Shown in pieces: positions 1-7,695 of a DNA stretch of 64,000 nucleotides. The notes beneath the pieces are model-generated. The model saw only the letters and a program-made list of their open reading frames with translations, did no database searches and was not told where the DNA came from. A program made the position numbers and the translations under genes. The stretch lies in contig NZ_JAGGOY010000022.1 of assembly GCF_018614095.1 (NCBI RefSeq), positions 1 through 64,000 of the forward strand. The letters are read 5' to 3'. The DNA comes from Streptomyces sp. ISL-87. GTDB taxonomy: Bacteria > Actinomycetota > Actinomycetes > Streptomycetales > Streptomycetaceae. Every line of letters starts with the position of its first letter. The stretch's first letter is position 1.

Positions 1-17
1 CCCTTGGAATTGATCAT

Positions 18-1430
18 CTAGTACGAGCGCGCGACGATCGCGACCGTACCGGGGGCGTCGTCCGCCTCCGGAACCGACCCGTCCTCGGCGATCAGGCAGC
101 GCACGGAGACGGCCTGCTCGGCGAGCTTGGCCTCGCCCTCCGGCCCGAGGTCGGCCCACGGGATCCGCGCCCAGCCACCGGCGATGGCGGCCTCGGCGGC
201 CTGCTCGATGGTCGCGACGTCGGAGGTACGGGCCTCACGGCGCTCGCGGGACTCGCGCAGCAGCTGCGCCTGGTCCTCCTCCAGCACCTTGGGCAGCAGG
301 TCCAGCAGCGCGTCGATCCGCACCGGCTCCTTGCCGCCGGGGATACGGCGGGCCAGCATAGCGGTGCCGTTCTCCAGGTCGCGCGGGCCGATCTCGATGC
401 GGACCGGTACGCCCTTGAGCTCCCAGTCCACGGCGCGGCGGCCGAAGGGGGTGTCGACGCGGTCGTCGACGAACACCCGCAGGCCCGCGGCCTTCAGCTG
501 GGCGCCCAGCTCGCGGACCTTCGCCACGGCCTCGTCGCCCTTGATCGCCATGACGACGACCTGGACGTGCGCGAGGCGCGGCGGGACCCGGAGACCGTTG
601 TCGTCGCCGTGGGACATGATCAGGCCACCGACCATGCGGGTCGAGACGCCCCACGAGGTCTGCCAGACAAGCTCCTGCTTGCCTTCCTTCGACAGGTACT
701 GGGTGTTGAAGGCCTTGGCGAAGTTGGTGCCGAGCTCGTGGCTCGTGCCCAGCTGCAGGGCCTTGCCGTCGCCCATCATGCCCTCGAGGGTGAGGGTGTT
801 GATGGCGCCGGCGAAGCGCTCCTTGGCGGTCTTGCGGCCGAGCACGACGTCGATGCCGAGCACGTTCGTCATGAAGTCGCCGTAGACGTCCCTGTGGATG
901 CGGGCGGCGTAGTCGCGGGCGTCCTCGTAGGTGGCGTGGGCCGTGTGGCCCTCCTGCCAGAGGAACTCGCTCGTACGGAGGAATACGCGCGGGCGCATCT
1001 CCCAGCGGACGACGTTGGCCCACTGGTTGATGAGGAGCGGCAGGTCCCGGTAGCTCTGGACCCACTTGGAGAAGTAGTCGTTGATGATCGTCTCGGAGGT
1101 GGGCCGGACGACGACCGGCTCGTCCAGCTCCTTGCCGCCGCCGTGCGTGACGACCGCGAGCTCGGGGGCGAAGCCCTCGACGTGCTCGGCTTCCTTCGTC
1201 AGGTACGACTGCGGGATGAACAGCGGGAAGTACGCGTTCTGGGCGCCCGCGTCCTTGATGCGCGCGTCCATCTCCTGCTGCATCCGCTCCCACAGGCCGT
1301 AGCCGTACGGCCGGATGACCATGGTGCCGCGCACCGGACCGTTGTCGGCCAGCTCGGCCTTGTTGATCAGATCCTGGTACCAGCGGGGGAAATCCTCCGC
1401 CTGCGGGGTGAGAACGGGTGCCTTTGCCAT
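18..1430 (-). CDS. proS: Prolyl-tRNA synthetase
   Basis: Charges tRNA-Pro with proline in the cytosol. The 470-residue length, with no long editing insertion, fits the short archaeal/eukaryotic-like ProRS class. The class II core is clear: a motif-2-like stretch WEMRPRVFLRTSEFLWQEGH near residues 150-170, then an anticodon-binding domain around residues 290-390 and a ProRS-specific C-terminal domain. The start was placed at the ATG encoding MAKAPVLTPQ. The frame stays open for 30 codons further upstream, but that extension is arginine-rich, low-complexity and not family-like. It is transcribed divergently from the methyltransferase at 1562. Product certain; start very likely. Confidence 0.96.
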   Translation of the reverse strand: MAKAPVLTPQAEDFPRWYQDLINKAELADNGPVRGTMVIRPYGYGLWERMQQEMDARIKDAGAQNAYFPLFIPQSYLTKEAEHVEGFAPELAVVTHGGGKELDEPVVVRPTSETIINDYFSKWVQSYRDLPLLINQWANVVRWEMRPRVFLRTSEFLWQEGHTAHATYEDARDYAARIHRDVYGDFMTNVLGIDVVLGRKTAKERFAGAINTLTLEGMMGDGKALQLGTSHELGTNFAKAFNTQYLSKEGKQELVWQTSWGVSTRMVGGLIMSHGDDNGLRVPPRLAHVQVVVMAIKGDEAVAKVRELGAQLKAAGLRVFVDDRVDTPFGRRAVDWELKGVPVRIEIGPRDLENGTAMLARRIPGGKEPVRIDALLDLLPKVLEEDQAQLLRESRERREARTSDVATIEQAAEAAIAGGWARIPWADLGPEGEAKLAEQAVSVRCLIAEDGSVPEADDAPGTVAIVARSY

Positions 1431-1561
1431 GGCGCGAATGGTACGGCGCCCCGCGCGCCGAGCGTGAATCGGGTGGCGCGCTCCTCTGGACGCGGGGGCG
1501 AATGGGGAGTTCCCTGGCAACGGGGGCAGGGGGGCGAGACGGAATCAGGAGCGCTCTTTCG

Positions 1562-2236
1562 ATGACACCGACGCCGACGGCGACGCTCGTCGCCCGGGAC
1601 TGGGCGGAGATCCAGGAACGGATGCTGGTACCGCTGTACGAAGCGGTCTACGACCGGCTGGAGGTCGGGCCGGGCGACCGGCTGCTCGGCCTCGACTGCG
1701 GGGCCGGGCTCGCCCTCCTGCTGGCCGCGGGGCGGGGAGCCCTGGCCACGGGTGTGGAGGCGGATCCGGCCAGGCGTGCGCTGGCGCGCGAGCGGCTGCT
1801 GAAGGTGGCGGCGGCTCCCCCGAGACCCGCGGTCCCGTACGACGTGCTGCTCGCCTTCTCGCCCGGCCCGGGCGACTTGGCCGCGGCCCTGCCGGCGGTC
1901 CGGCGGGGCGGGGCGGTGGTGCTGGCCGACTGGGGCCCGGCGGAGCGGTGCACGGTGCCGACGGTGCTGGGCGGCGGTCCGGTGGCACGGGATCTGGACG
2001 CGGTGGTGTCGGCGGCCGGGCTGGTGCCGGACGGGTCGGGCCGGGTGTTCTGCCCCTTCGGGTACGCGGATGTGGACAGCGCGGTGCGGGGGCTCCTGTC
2101 GACGGGGCTGTACCGGTGCGCCGATCCCGCGCTCGCGGAGAAGGAACTGGCGGAGGCACTTCACCCGTTCGAGCGCGGTGACGGTGCCGTGTGGCTGCCG
2201 AACATCTTTCGGTACGTGGTCGCCCGAGTGGCCTAA
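1562..2236 (+). CDS. SAM-dependent methyltransferase-like protein
   Basis: A 224-residue protein with a Rossmann-type methyltransferase motif I (LLGLDCGAGLALLLAA, about residues 40-55), an acidic motif II (GVEADP) and a post-I strand (DVLLAFSPGPGD). The ATG at 1562 follows a purine-rich stretch (aggagcg) and was preferred to the much longer upstream frame, which has no family character. Substrate unknown; it may be a small-molecule methyltransferase. It sits alone between divergent proS and the yhf-like cluster and is followed by a hairpin. The stop TAA lies in an 11-bp unit that is immediately duplicated. Confidence 0.75.
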   Translation: MTPTPTATLVARDWAEIQERMLVPLYEAVYDRLEVGPGDRLLGLDCGAGLALLLAAGRGALATGVEADPARRALARERLLKVAAAPPRPAVPYDVLLAFSPGPGDLAAALPAVRRGGAVVLADWGPAERCTVPTVLGGGPVARDLDAVVSAAGLVPDGSGRVFCPFGYADVDSAVRGLLSTGLYRCADPALAEKELAEALHPFERGDGAVWLPNIFRYVVARVA

Positions 2237-2321
2237 CCGGGGCCTAACCGGCCGGCCGATTCCAGGGCCTGACGTCGGCGGGGCCTGACACCGGCGGGGC
2301 CGCTGGATTCAGCCCCGCCGG
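2231..2321 (+). terminator. Duplicated 3' units and hairpin after the methyltransferase gene
   Basis: The stop-containing unit GCCTAACCGGG is followed 11 bp later by GCCTAACCGG, and a 16-bp unit beginning GGCCTGAC is also tandemly duplicated (about 2267-2298). These run into a 10-bp perfect inverted repeat, CCGGCGGGGC (2291-2300) with GCCCCGCCGG (2312-2321), which could terminate transcription. The core resembles the dispersed palindromic repeat found inside smc. No T-run follows, as is usual in this genus. Confidence 0.55.
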
Positions 2322-2366
2322 GCGGTGGATCGTTTCGCCCGGACGGCCGCCGTGGCCAACCGGCGA

Positions 2367-2389
2367 AATCCAGGATCCTGGTTACTGTC
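2367..2389 (+). promoter_or_regulatory. yhfZ operator/promoter module, copy 1
   Basis: A 23-bp element whose centre CCAGGATCCTGG (2370-2381) is a perfect 12-bp palindrome, followed by TTACTGTC. TACTGT (2383-2388) fits a -10 box (TAnnnT), and its last base lies 8 nt before the GTG start of yhfZ, so the transcript is probably leaderless. A 21/23 identical copy lies before yhfY at 3379. Inference: this is the YhfZ autoregulatory site overlapping the core promoter. Confidence 0.75.
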
Positions 2390-2395
2390 CTTTAC

Positions 2396-3334
2396 GTGAA
2401 CGGCTTCGACGACAGGCTCCTGACCCGCAACGGCCTCGCGGCCCGGCAGCTCGCCGCCCTGTTGCTGAACCACGAGCCAGACACCCGGCTCCCCCGGGTC
2501 CGCGACTTCGCCGAGGAGCTGGGCGTCGGCAACGGCACCGTCCAGGCCGCACTGGCCCTGCTGGAGGAATCCAGGGCGATCGAGACCACCGCCCGGGGCC
2601 ATCTCGGGACCTTCCTGGTCCGCTCCGACCGGGGAATACTCTGGCGCCTCTCGGGCCTCGGCACCCTGCTCGCCGCGATGCCGCTCCCCCACTCCCGCCG
2701 CTACGAGGGCCTCGCCACCGGGCTGCGCACCGCGTTCGAGGCCGCCGGCGCGCCCTTCGCGATCACCTTCATGCGCGGCGCGGCCGCCCGTACGGCCGCC
2801 CTGGCCGAAGGCAAGGTCCACCTGGCGGTGCTGTCCCGCTTCGCCGCCGACCGGGTGATCGCGGAGCAGCCGGTCGAGCTGATCGCGGACCTGGGCCCGT
2901 CCACGTACGTCGGCGGGCACGGTCTGGTGCTGCGGCGCGGGGTCGCCATCGGCTCCCCGGGGCTGCGGGTCGCGGTGAACGCCGCCTCGCAGGAACAGCC
3001 GATGCTGGCCCGGCGGGCGTTCGCCGGGCGGGACGACATCCGCTGGATCGAGGCCTCGCCGCTGCGGCTGCGGGAACTCTTCGACCGGGGGAAGGCCGAT
3101 GCGACCGTGTGGAACCTGGACGAGGTGGAGGGCCGGCTCGGTGAGGGAGTGGAGGTGCAGCCGCTGGGCGACGAGGCCGCGCGGGAGCTGTCGCTGCGCC
3201 ATTCCAGCGCCGCGATCATCGGCCGGACGGAGGGGGCGCGCGCACTGGCCGCCGTACGCGGGGCGCTGGATCTCTCGCTGATCACCGACGTGCAGGGCCA
3301 GGTCCTGCGGGGGGAACGGGTCCCCGCCTACTAG
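2396..3334 (+). CDS. yhfZ: YhfZ-family GntR-like transcriptional regulator
   Basis: A 312-residue predicted regulator. An N-terminal winged helix (about residues 10-65; LPRVRDFAEELGVGNGTVQA is the recognition region) precedes a YhfZ-type periplasmic-binding-like domain (about 70-305) expected to bind the pathway ligand. It heads a run of yhf homologues, which supports the name beyond the fold alone. The GTG start has no Shine-Dalgarno sequence but lies exactly where a leaderless transcript from the -10 at 2383 would begin. The operator-like palindrome at 2370 overlaps its promoter and recurs before yhfY, so autoregulation plus control of the downstream genes is likely. Ligand unknown. Confidence 0.85.
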   Translation: MNGFDDRLLTRNGLAARQLAALLLNHEPDTRLPRVRDFAEELGVGNGTVQAALALLEESRAIETTARGHLGTFLVRSDRGILWRLSGLGTLLAAMPLPHSRRYEGLATGLRTAFEAAGAPFAITFMRGAAARTAALAEGKVHLAVLSRFAADRVIAEQPVELIADLGPSTYVGGHGLVLRRGVAIGSPGLRVAVNAASQEQPMLARRAFAGRDDIRWIEASPLRLRELFDRGKADATVWNLDEVEGRLGEGVEVQPLGDEAARELSLRHSSAAIIGRTEGARALAAVRGALDLSLITDVQGQVLRGERVPAY

Positions 3335-3378
3335 CCTGCTGAGTGCCGGCTCGCCCCCAGCCCGGGCTCGGGCGCGAG

Positions 3379-3401
3379 AATCCAAAATCCTGGTTACTGT
3401 C
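3379..3401 (+). promoter_or_regulatory. yhf operator/promoter module, copy 2
   Basis: Near-identical (21/23) to the element at 2367, with the left half of the palindrome degenerated (CCAAAATCCTGG instead of CCAGGATCCTGG). The -10-like TACTGT is at 3395-3400, so a transcript would start near 3408, about 15 nt before the yhfY GTG. This gives the structural genes their own YhfZ-responsive promoter in addition to read-through from yhfZ. Confidence 0.72.
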
Positions 3402-3422
3402 AATTCACCCGAACGGACGATC

Positions 3423-3794
3423 GTGGACGATCAGCTCGCACTCCGGATCCGGCTCTTCCGGGACAGCGGACAGGTACGCCCCGAGGTCGCCGAGTTCGTC
3501 GCGACCGAGCTCGGTGCGCTGGCGGCCGAGGGCCGGACCGTCACCGAGGCCACGGCAAGCATGCTGACGAGCCATCTGATGATGGCCCTCACCCGGCTCC
3601 TGGACGGCGAGCCCGTCGAGCAGGCCGACCCCGACGGCCAGTTGGCCGCCGAGCTGGCCGGCCACCCCGAGGCCGTCGAACGGGCGTACGCCATCGCCGC
3701 ACGCGCCGCCGGCTCCCTGGGCGCCCCGCTCCCCGACTCCGAGATCGCCTTCCTGGGCCTGCACCTGGCCGTGCTCGGCCGCCCGTCCCCCTGA
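3423..3794 (+). CDS. yhfY: YhfY-like single PRD-domain protein
   Basis: A 123-residue protein made of one PTS-regulation (PRD) domain with no DNA-binding or PTS partner domain. The length matches the E. coli YhfY type. Two histidines in PRD-like settings are visible (TSHLMMALTRLLDGE, about residue 44; LGLHLAVLGR near the C terminus). PRD domains usually sense PTS phosphorylation; whether this one is phosphorylated is unknown. The GTG start is the first in frame after the promoter at 3379, with a weak GGACG upstream. Its stop TGA starts a 9-bp tandem repeat. Confidence 0.75.
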   Translation: MDDQLALRIRLFRDSGQVRPEVAEFVATELGALAAEGRTVTEATASMLTSHLMMALTRLLDGEPVEQADPDGQLAAELAGHPEAVERAYAIAARAAGSLGAPLPDSEIAFLGLHLAVLGRPSP

Positions 3795-3827
3795 CACCCA
3801 TGACACCCCTGACACCCCTGACACTCT
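3792..3827 (+). repeat. 9-bp tandem repeat starting at the yhfY stop codon
   Basis: Four units of TGACACCCN (starts at 3792, 3801, 3810, 3819; the last is degenerate). The first unit contains the yhfY stop codon, so in-frame TGA recurs every 9 bp. It occupies the short gap before yhfU and ends just before that gene's AAGGAG ribosome binding site. Confidence 0.9.
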
Positions 3828-3848
3828 CGCCACGCAAGGAGTACGACC

Positions 3849-4208
3849 ATGGCGAAGATCCTCACTGGCGGCGTCGGCAAGGCCGAGGTCGCCACCACCG
3901 TCACCGGCCTCGGCCTCAGCGGCATCGAGATCACCGTGTCCAACGACATGGACGCGGCCCTGGAGCTGCGTACGGGCCAGGCCGACTACTTCCTCGGGAC
4001 CTGCCACACCGGCGCCGGCGCCTCCCTCGGCGTCCTCGTCGGCCTGCTGGGCGGCCCCGCCTGCCACACCTTCGGCCGCTCCGTTCCCACCGAGGCCGAC
4101 ATCATGGCCCTGCTGGCGCAGGGCAAGCAGGTCTTCGGCTTCGCCGTCGACCGGATCGAGACCGTCGCACCGATGATGGCCCGCGCCATCGCCGCCAGGG
4201 TCGCCTGA
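3849..4208 (+). CDS. yhfU: YhfU-like DUF2620 small glycine-rich protein
   Basis: A 119-residue soluble protein of the DUF2620/YhfU family. It starts MAKILTGGVGKAEVATTV and contains a Gly/Ala/Cys segment (LGTCHTGAGASLGVLVGLLG, about residues 53-72). A good AAGGAG lies 8 nt before the ATG. It is followed after 4 nt by the membrane protein YhfT, as in enterobacterial yhf operons. The size and tight linkage suggest, but do not prove, a soluble partner of the transporter. Biochemical function unknown. Confidence 0.82.
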   Translation: MAKILTGGVGKAEVATTVTGLGLSGIEITVSNDMDAALELRTGQADYFLGTCHTGAGASLGVLVGLLGGPACHTFGRSVPTEADIMALLAQGKQVFGFAVDRIETVAPMMARAIAARVA

Positions 4209-4212
4209 CCTC

Positions 4213-5604
4213 GTGGGCGCCACCCTCGTGAGCCCCGCCCTCGCGAACGCCGCCCTCGCGGACACCACGCTCGCCGCCGCGGGCGCCGGTCTCGAATTCT
4301 CGACGCCTCAGAAACTGCTGGTCGTCGGGTTGTGCGCGCTGACCGCCTGCATCGCGCACATGGCGCTGGCCGTCTTCAACGACGGCGTACGTCCGTTCAT
4401 GCTCGACTTCATCCACGGACGCACCACGCGCAACGCGACCACCGCCGTGTCCTTCGGCCTCTCGGCCGGCTTCATCTTCGGACTCGGCGCGCCGATGGCA
4501 CTCAGCAGCGGGGTCCTCAACCCCTGGCTGCTGTTCCTCCCCACCGACATCCTCGGCATCCTCGCCCCGAAGAAGTGGCTGGCGCCGCTGCTCGGCGCCG
4601 GCTGGGGCGCGGTCGTCGTCTTCGGCCTGAACGGCGCGAACGACCTGGCGCACGGACTCCCGGTCGACTTCCTGACGGCGATGCAGCAGATGTCCACGCC
4701 GATCCTGTTCCTGTTCACGCTGTTCCCCGTGCTCGCCGTCACCAAGCAGTTCGGGCGGCTGCGCGGCGGGCTCACCGGCGCCGTCGAACTGGTCCTGGTC
4801 GTGCTGACGATGAAGGTCTGGCCGCACATGTTCGCGGGTGCGGCGGCCATGGCGGTGGGCATGCTGATGCTGATCGGCTTCGCCGTCGCCAAGGACCTCG
4901 GGCAGCGCCGGGCCGACCGGGCCGCGGGCGGCGTCCCGTACGGGCTCCCCGGGGGCGTCGAGGACCCGATGGCCTCGCTGTTCAGCGCGGGTGCGGCGCG
5001 GCTGCGGCGTTACCTGCCGCTGTTCATGGCGCTGGGCGCGGGTGTGTGCGTACTGGCCCAGATGAAGATGTTCGGCGGAGGGGAGGCCACCAGTTTCCTC
5101 ATCGCCAAGGGCCGGTACGCCGAGGCGGCGCAGGTCGACTTCTACCGGGCGTTCGGTTTCGTCCCGCTGATCGCGACGACCGCCCTGGCCTCCGGCGCGT
5201 ACGCGGTCGCGGGCTTCACCCTGGTGTACCCGATCGGCTATCTGCTGCCGAACCCGTTCGTGGCCGCCGCCGTCGGCGCCCTGGTGTTCGCCCTCGAAGT
5301 CCTCGCGCTGTCCTCCGTCGGCGCGGCGCTCGGGCGGCTCCCGAGCGTCCGCGATTCCTCGGAGCACCTGCGCGGCGCGATCGGCGACGCGCTCGGGCTC
5401 GCCATCCTGTTCGGCTCGCTGATGGCCGCCAACGCGATGGGCGGCGGGCTCGGGATCCTGATCTGCGGCGGGCTGTACCTGCTCAACGAGGCGATGGGCC
5501 GGCCGGTCGTGAAGATGGCCGCCGCCCCGGCCGCCGTGGTCGCCGGGGGTGTCGTGCTCAACGTCCTGTACTGGCTGGACCTCTTCGCTCCGGCCGGGGG
5601 GTGA
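4213..5604 (+). CDS. yhfT: YhfT-family multispanning membrane protein, probable transporter
   Basis: A 463-residue, very hydrophobic protein with about 10-12 predicted membrane segments, including LLVVGLCALTACIAHMALAV near residues 36-55. It matches the YhfT family in position and size. A conserved-looking early loop (DGVRPFMLDFIHGRTTRN) follows the first segments. The GTG start is 4 nt after the yhfU stop. The 3' end overlaps php by 4 bp (GTGA), so the genes are translationally coupled. Substrate unknown; the two PLP enzymes downstream suggest an amino-acid-like compound (inference). Confidence 0.82.
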   Translation: MGATLVSPALANAALADTTLAAAGAGLEFSTPQKLLVVGLCALTACIAHMALAVFNDGVRPFMLDFIHGRTTRNATTAVSFGLSAGFIFGLGAPMALSSGVLNPWLLFLPTDILGILAPKKWLAPLLGAGWGAVVVFGLNGANDLAHGLPVDFLTAMQQMSTPILFLFTLFPVLAVTKQFGRLRGGLTGAVELVLVVLTMKVWPHMFAGAAAMAVGMLMLIGFAVAKDLGQRRADRAAGGVPYGLPGGVEDPMASLFSAGAARLRRYLPLFMALGAGVCVLAQMKMFGGGEATSFLIAKGRYAEAAQVDFYRAFGFVPLIATTALASGAYAVAGFTLVYPIGYLLPNPFVAAAVGALVFALEVLALSSVGAALGRLPSVRDSSEHLRGAIGDALGLAILFGSLMAANAMGGGLGILICGGLYLLNEAMGRPVVKMAAAPAAVVAGGVVLNVLYWLDLFAPAGG

Positions 5605-6566
5605 GCGGCGTGACCTTTCTGCGGACGGTCCGGGGACCGCTGTCGCCTGCGGCGGTACGGGGACCCGCGCTGGCCCACGAGCACCTGGTGCTCGACCTCG
5701 ACCGGGCCGGCGACGGGGCTGCCGTCCTGGACCCGCTGGCCGACGCCCCCGCCGTCACCAAGGAACTCGCCGCCCTGCGCGAGGAGTTCGGGCTCTCCCT
5801 CGTGGTGGAGCTGACCTGCCGGGGCATGGGCCGTGACGCCGGGGCGCTGGCGCGGATCTCGGCGGCCTCCGGGGTGCCGGTGGTGGCGGCCACCGGCTGG
5901 TACTACGAGGCCTTCCACCCCGCGGAGGTCGGTCAGGCCGGGGCCGGGCAGCTCGCGCGGACGCTGATCGGCGAGATCGAGGGCGGAATCGGGGCCACCG
6001 GGATCCGCCCCGGTGTCATCGGCGAGGTCGGCAGCCACGGGGACCGGCCCACCGGGCCGGAGACGCGCGTGCTGCTGGCCGCCGCGCTGGCCGCCACCGC
6101 GACCGGGCTCTCCGTCGTCACGCACGCGCAGCTCGGGCGCGGCGGCCCGGCCCAGGTGGAACTGCTGACCGGCGCCGGGCTCGGCCCGCACCGGATCTGC
6201 GTGGGCCATCAGGACCTGCTGGACGATCCGGGCGTGCACCGGGAGCTGGCCGCGGCCGGGGCGTACGTCGGCTTCGACACCATCGGCAAGGAGGGCTACG
6301 CGAGCGACTCCGTACGACTGCGGCTGCTGCTGGCCCTGATCGAGGCGGGGCACGCCGACCGGGTGCTGCTGAGCTGCGACATCTCGCGGCGCGGCTACCT
6401 GGAGGCAGAGGGCGGCCAGGGGTACGGGCACTTGTTCCGCTCGTTCCTGCCCCGGCTGCGGGCGGCCGGGGTGGGCGAGGACCTGATCGACCTGATGACG
6501 CGGCGCAATGTGCTGCGGTTCCTGACCGGTGGCGGTACCGCCGGTGCGTGTGAGGAGGGCCCGTGA
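5601..6566 (+). CDS. php: Phosphotriesterase homology protein (Php/YhfV-like metallohydrolase)
   Basis: A 321-residue amidohydrolase-superfamily TIM barrel of the phosphotriesterase-like family. Metal-site residues are in order: HEH (about residues 26-28), a glutamate in VIGEVGSHGD (about 140) where many relatives use a carboxylated lysine, then His in VVTHAQ (about 173), His in VGHQD (about 203) and Asp in LSCDIS (about 259). A binuclear hydrolase is therefore expected. Relatives include lactonases and phosphodiesterases, and the natural substrate of Php proteins is unknown to me. The GTG at 5601 overlaps the yhfT stop; a second GTG at 5610 is possible. It overlaps yhfS by 4 bp. Confidence 0.87.
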   Translation: MSGVTFLRTVRGPLSPAAVRGPALAHEHLVLDLDRAGDGAAVLDPLADAPAVTKELAALREEFGLSLVVELTCRGMGRDAGALARISAASGVPVVAATGWYYEAFHPAEVGQAGAGQLARTLIGEIEGGIGATGIRPGVIGEVGSHGDRPTGPETRVLLAAALAATATGLSVVTHAQLGRGGPAQVELLTGAGLGPHRICVGHQDLLDDPGVHRELAAAGAYVGFDTIGKEGYASDSVRLRLLLALIEAGHADRVLLSCDISRRGYLEAEGGQGYGHLFRSFLPRLRAAGVGEDLIDLMTRRNVLRFLTGGGTAGACEEGP

Positions 6567-7693
6567 CGCGGCTTCCCGAGACCTACCCGTTGGCCACCGT
6601 CCCGCTCGCGGATGCCGTGGCCCGGCAGTTCCGGCTGCTGGAGTGCACCGCCGCCCATTTCGAGGGCCCACAGCTCTTCGAGGCCGACGCCGGGGTGGTC
6701 CCCGGGCTCGGGCGGCCCCGTACGACCGCCCGGGTCGAGGCCGTGCTCGCCGCGTTCCTCGGCGCCGAGGACGTCGCCCTGGTGCAGGGCGCCGGGACCG
6801 GGGCGATCCGGGCTGCGCTCGGCGCCGCCGTGACCTCGGGGGAACCGCTGCTGATCCACCGGGCACCGGTGTACCGGAGCACCGCCGTCACCCTGCGGGC
6901 GCTGGGCGTCAGGGAGGTCGAGGCGGACTTCAACGACGCGGCCGCGTTGAAGGAGGCGCTGGCGGGCGGGCGGTTCCGGTTCGCGTACGTGCAGCACACC
7001 CGGCAGCGGCTCGGCGACTCCTACGACCTCGGCGACGTGCTCGCCGCCTGTGCGGCCGCCGGTGTACGGAGCATCGTGGACGACAACTACGCCGTCCTGC
7101 GGGTTCCGGCCTGCGGGGTGGAGCTGGGCGCCGACGCCTCCTGCTTCTCCCTCTTCAAGCTGCACGGCCCCGAGGGGGTGGGTGTGGTGGCCGGGGCCCG
7201 CGATCTGGTCGGGCGGGTCCGGGCCGACAACTACTCCGGCGGCGGCCAGGTGCAGGGTCACCAGGCGCTGGACGCGCTGCGCGCCCTCACGCACGTCCCG
7301 GTCATGTGGGCCGTCCAGTCGCAGGTCGGGGCCGAGGTGGCGGCCCGGCTGGCGGCCGGGGAGGTGCCCGGGGTGGCCGAGGTACGGATCGCCAACGCGC
7401 AGGACCGCTGCCTGCTGGTGCGCCTGGACCGGCCCGTGGCGCGTGGACTGCCCGCCGTGGCCGCCCGGTTCGGGGCGGCGCCCTATCCGGTGGGCGCCAA
7501 CTCCCGCTATGAGATCGCCCCGCTCTTCTACCGGCTGTCCGGGTCGGCGCTGGCGGACTCGCCCGGGCTCGCCGACTGGGCCGTGCGGATCAACCCGATG
7601 CGGGCGGGGGCGGATCTGGTCCTCGGCATCCTCCGTCGTGCGCTGGCCGCGATCGACTCCTCCGAATCCCTCTCCTCCGCCGGACTGGACTGA
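6563..7693 (+). CDS. yhfS: YhfS-like PLP-dependent aminotransferase/lyase
   Basis: A 376-residue fold-type I PLP enzyme. The Schiff-base lysine is predicted in CFSLFKLHGPEGVGVV (about residue 199), the cofactor aspartate in SIVDDNYAVL (about 173), and a phosphate-cup region in LVQGAGTGAIRAAL (about 74-87). It is coupled to php through a GTGA overlap. YhfS proteins resemble cystathionine-gamma-synthase or aminotransferase families but their reaction is not settled. With YhfX next door, chemistry on the alpha-carbon of an amino acid is likely. Confidence 0.85.
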   Translation: MTRLPETYPLATVPLADAVARQFRLLECTAAHFEGPQLFEADAGVVPGLGRPRTTARVEAVLAAFLGAEDVALVQGAGTGAIRAALGAAVTSGEPLLIHRAPVYRSTAVTLRALGVREVEADFNDAAALKEALAGGRFRFAYVQHTRQRLGDSYDLGDVLAACAAAGVRSIVDDNYAVLRVPACGVELGADASCFSLFKLHGPEGVGVVAGARDLVGRVRADNYSGGGQVQGHQALDALRALTHVPVMWAVQSQVGAEVAARLAAGEVPGVAEVRIANAQDRCLLVRLDRPVARGLPAVAARFGAAPYPVGANSRYEIAPLFYRLSGSALADSPGLADWAVRINPMRAGADLVLGILRRALAAIDSSESLSSAGLD

Positions 7694-7695
7694 CG

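Noticed and set aside
4332..5600. Plus-strand extension of php far upstream through yhfT
   Set aside because: Only the part from 5601 shows phosphotriesterase-family sequence; the upstream part is an out-of-frame reading of yhfT.
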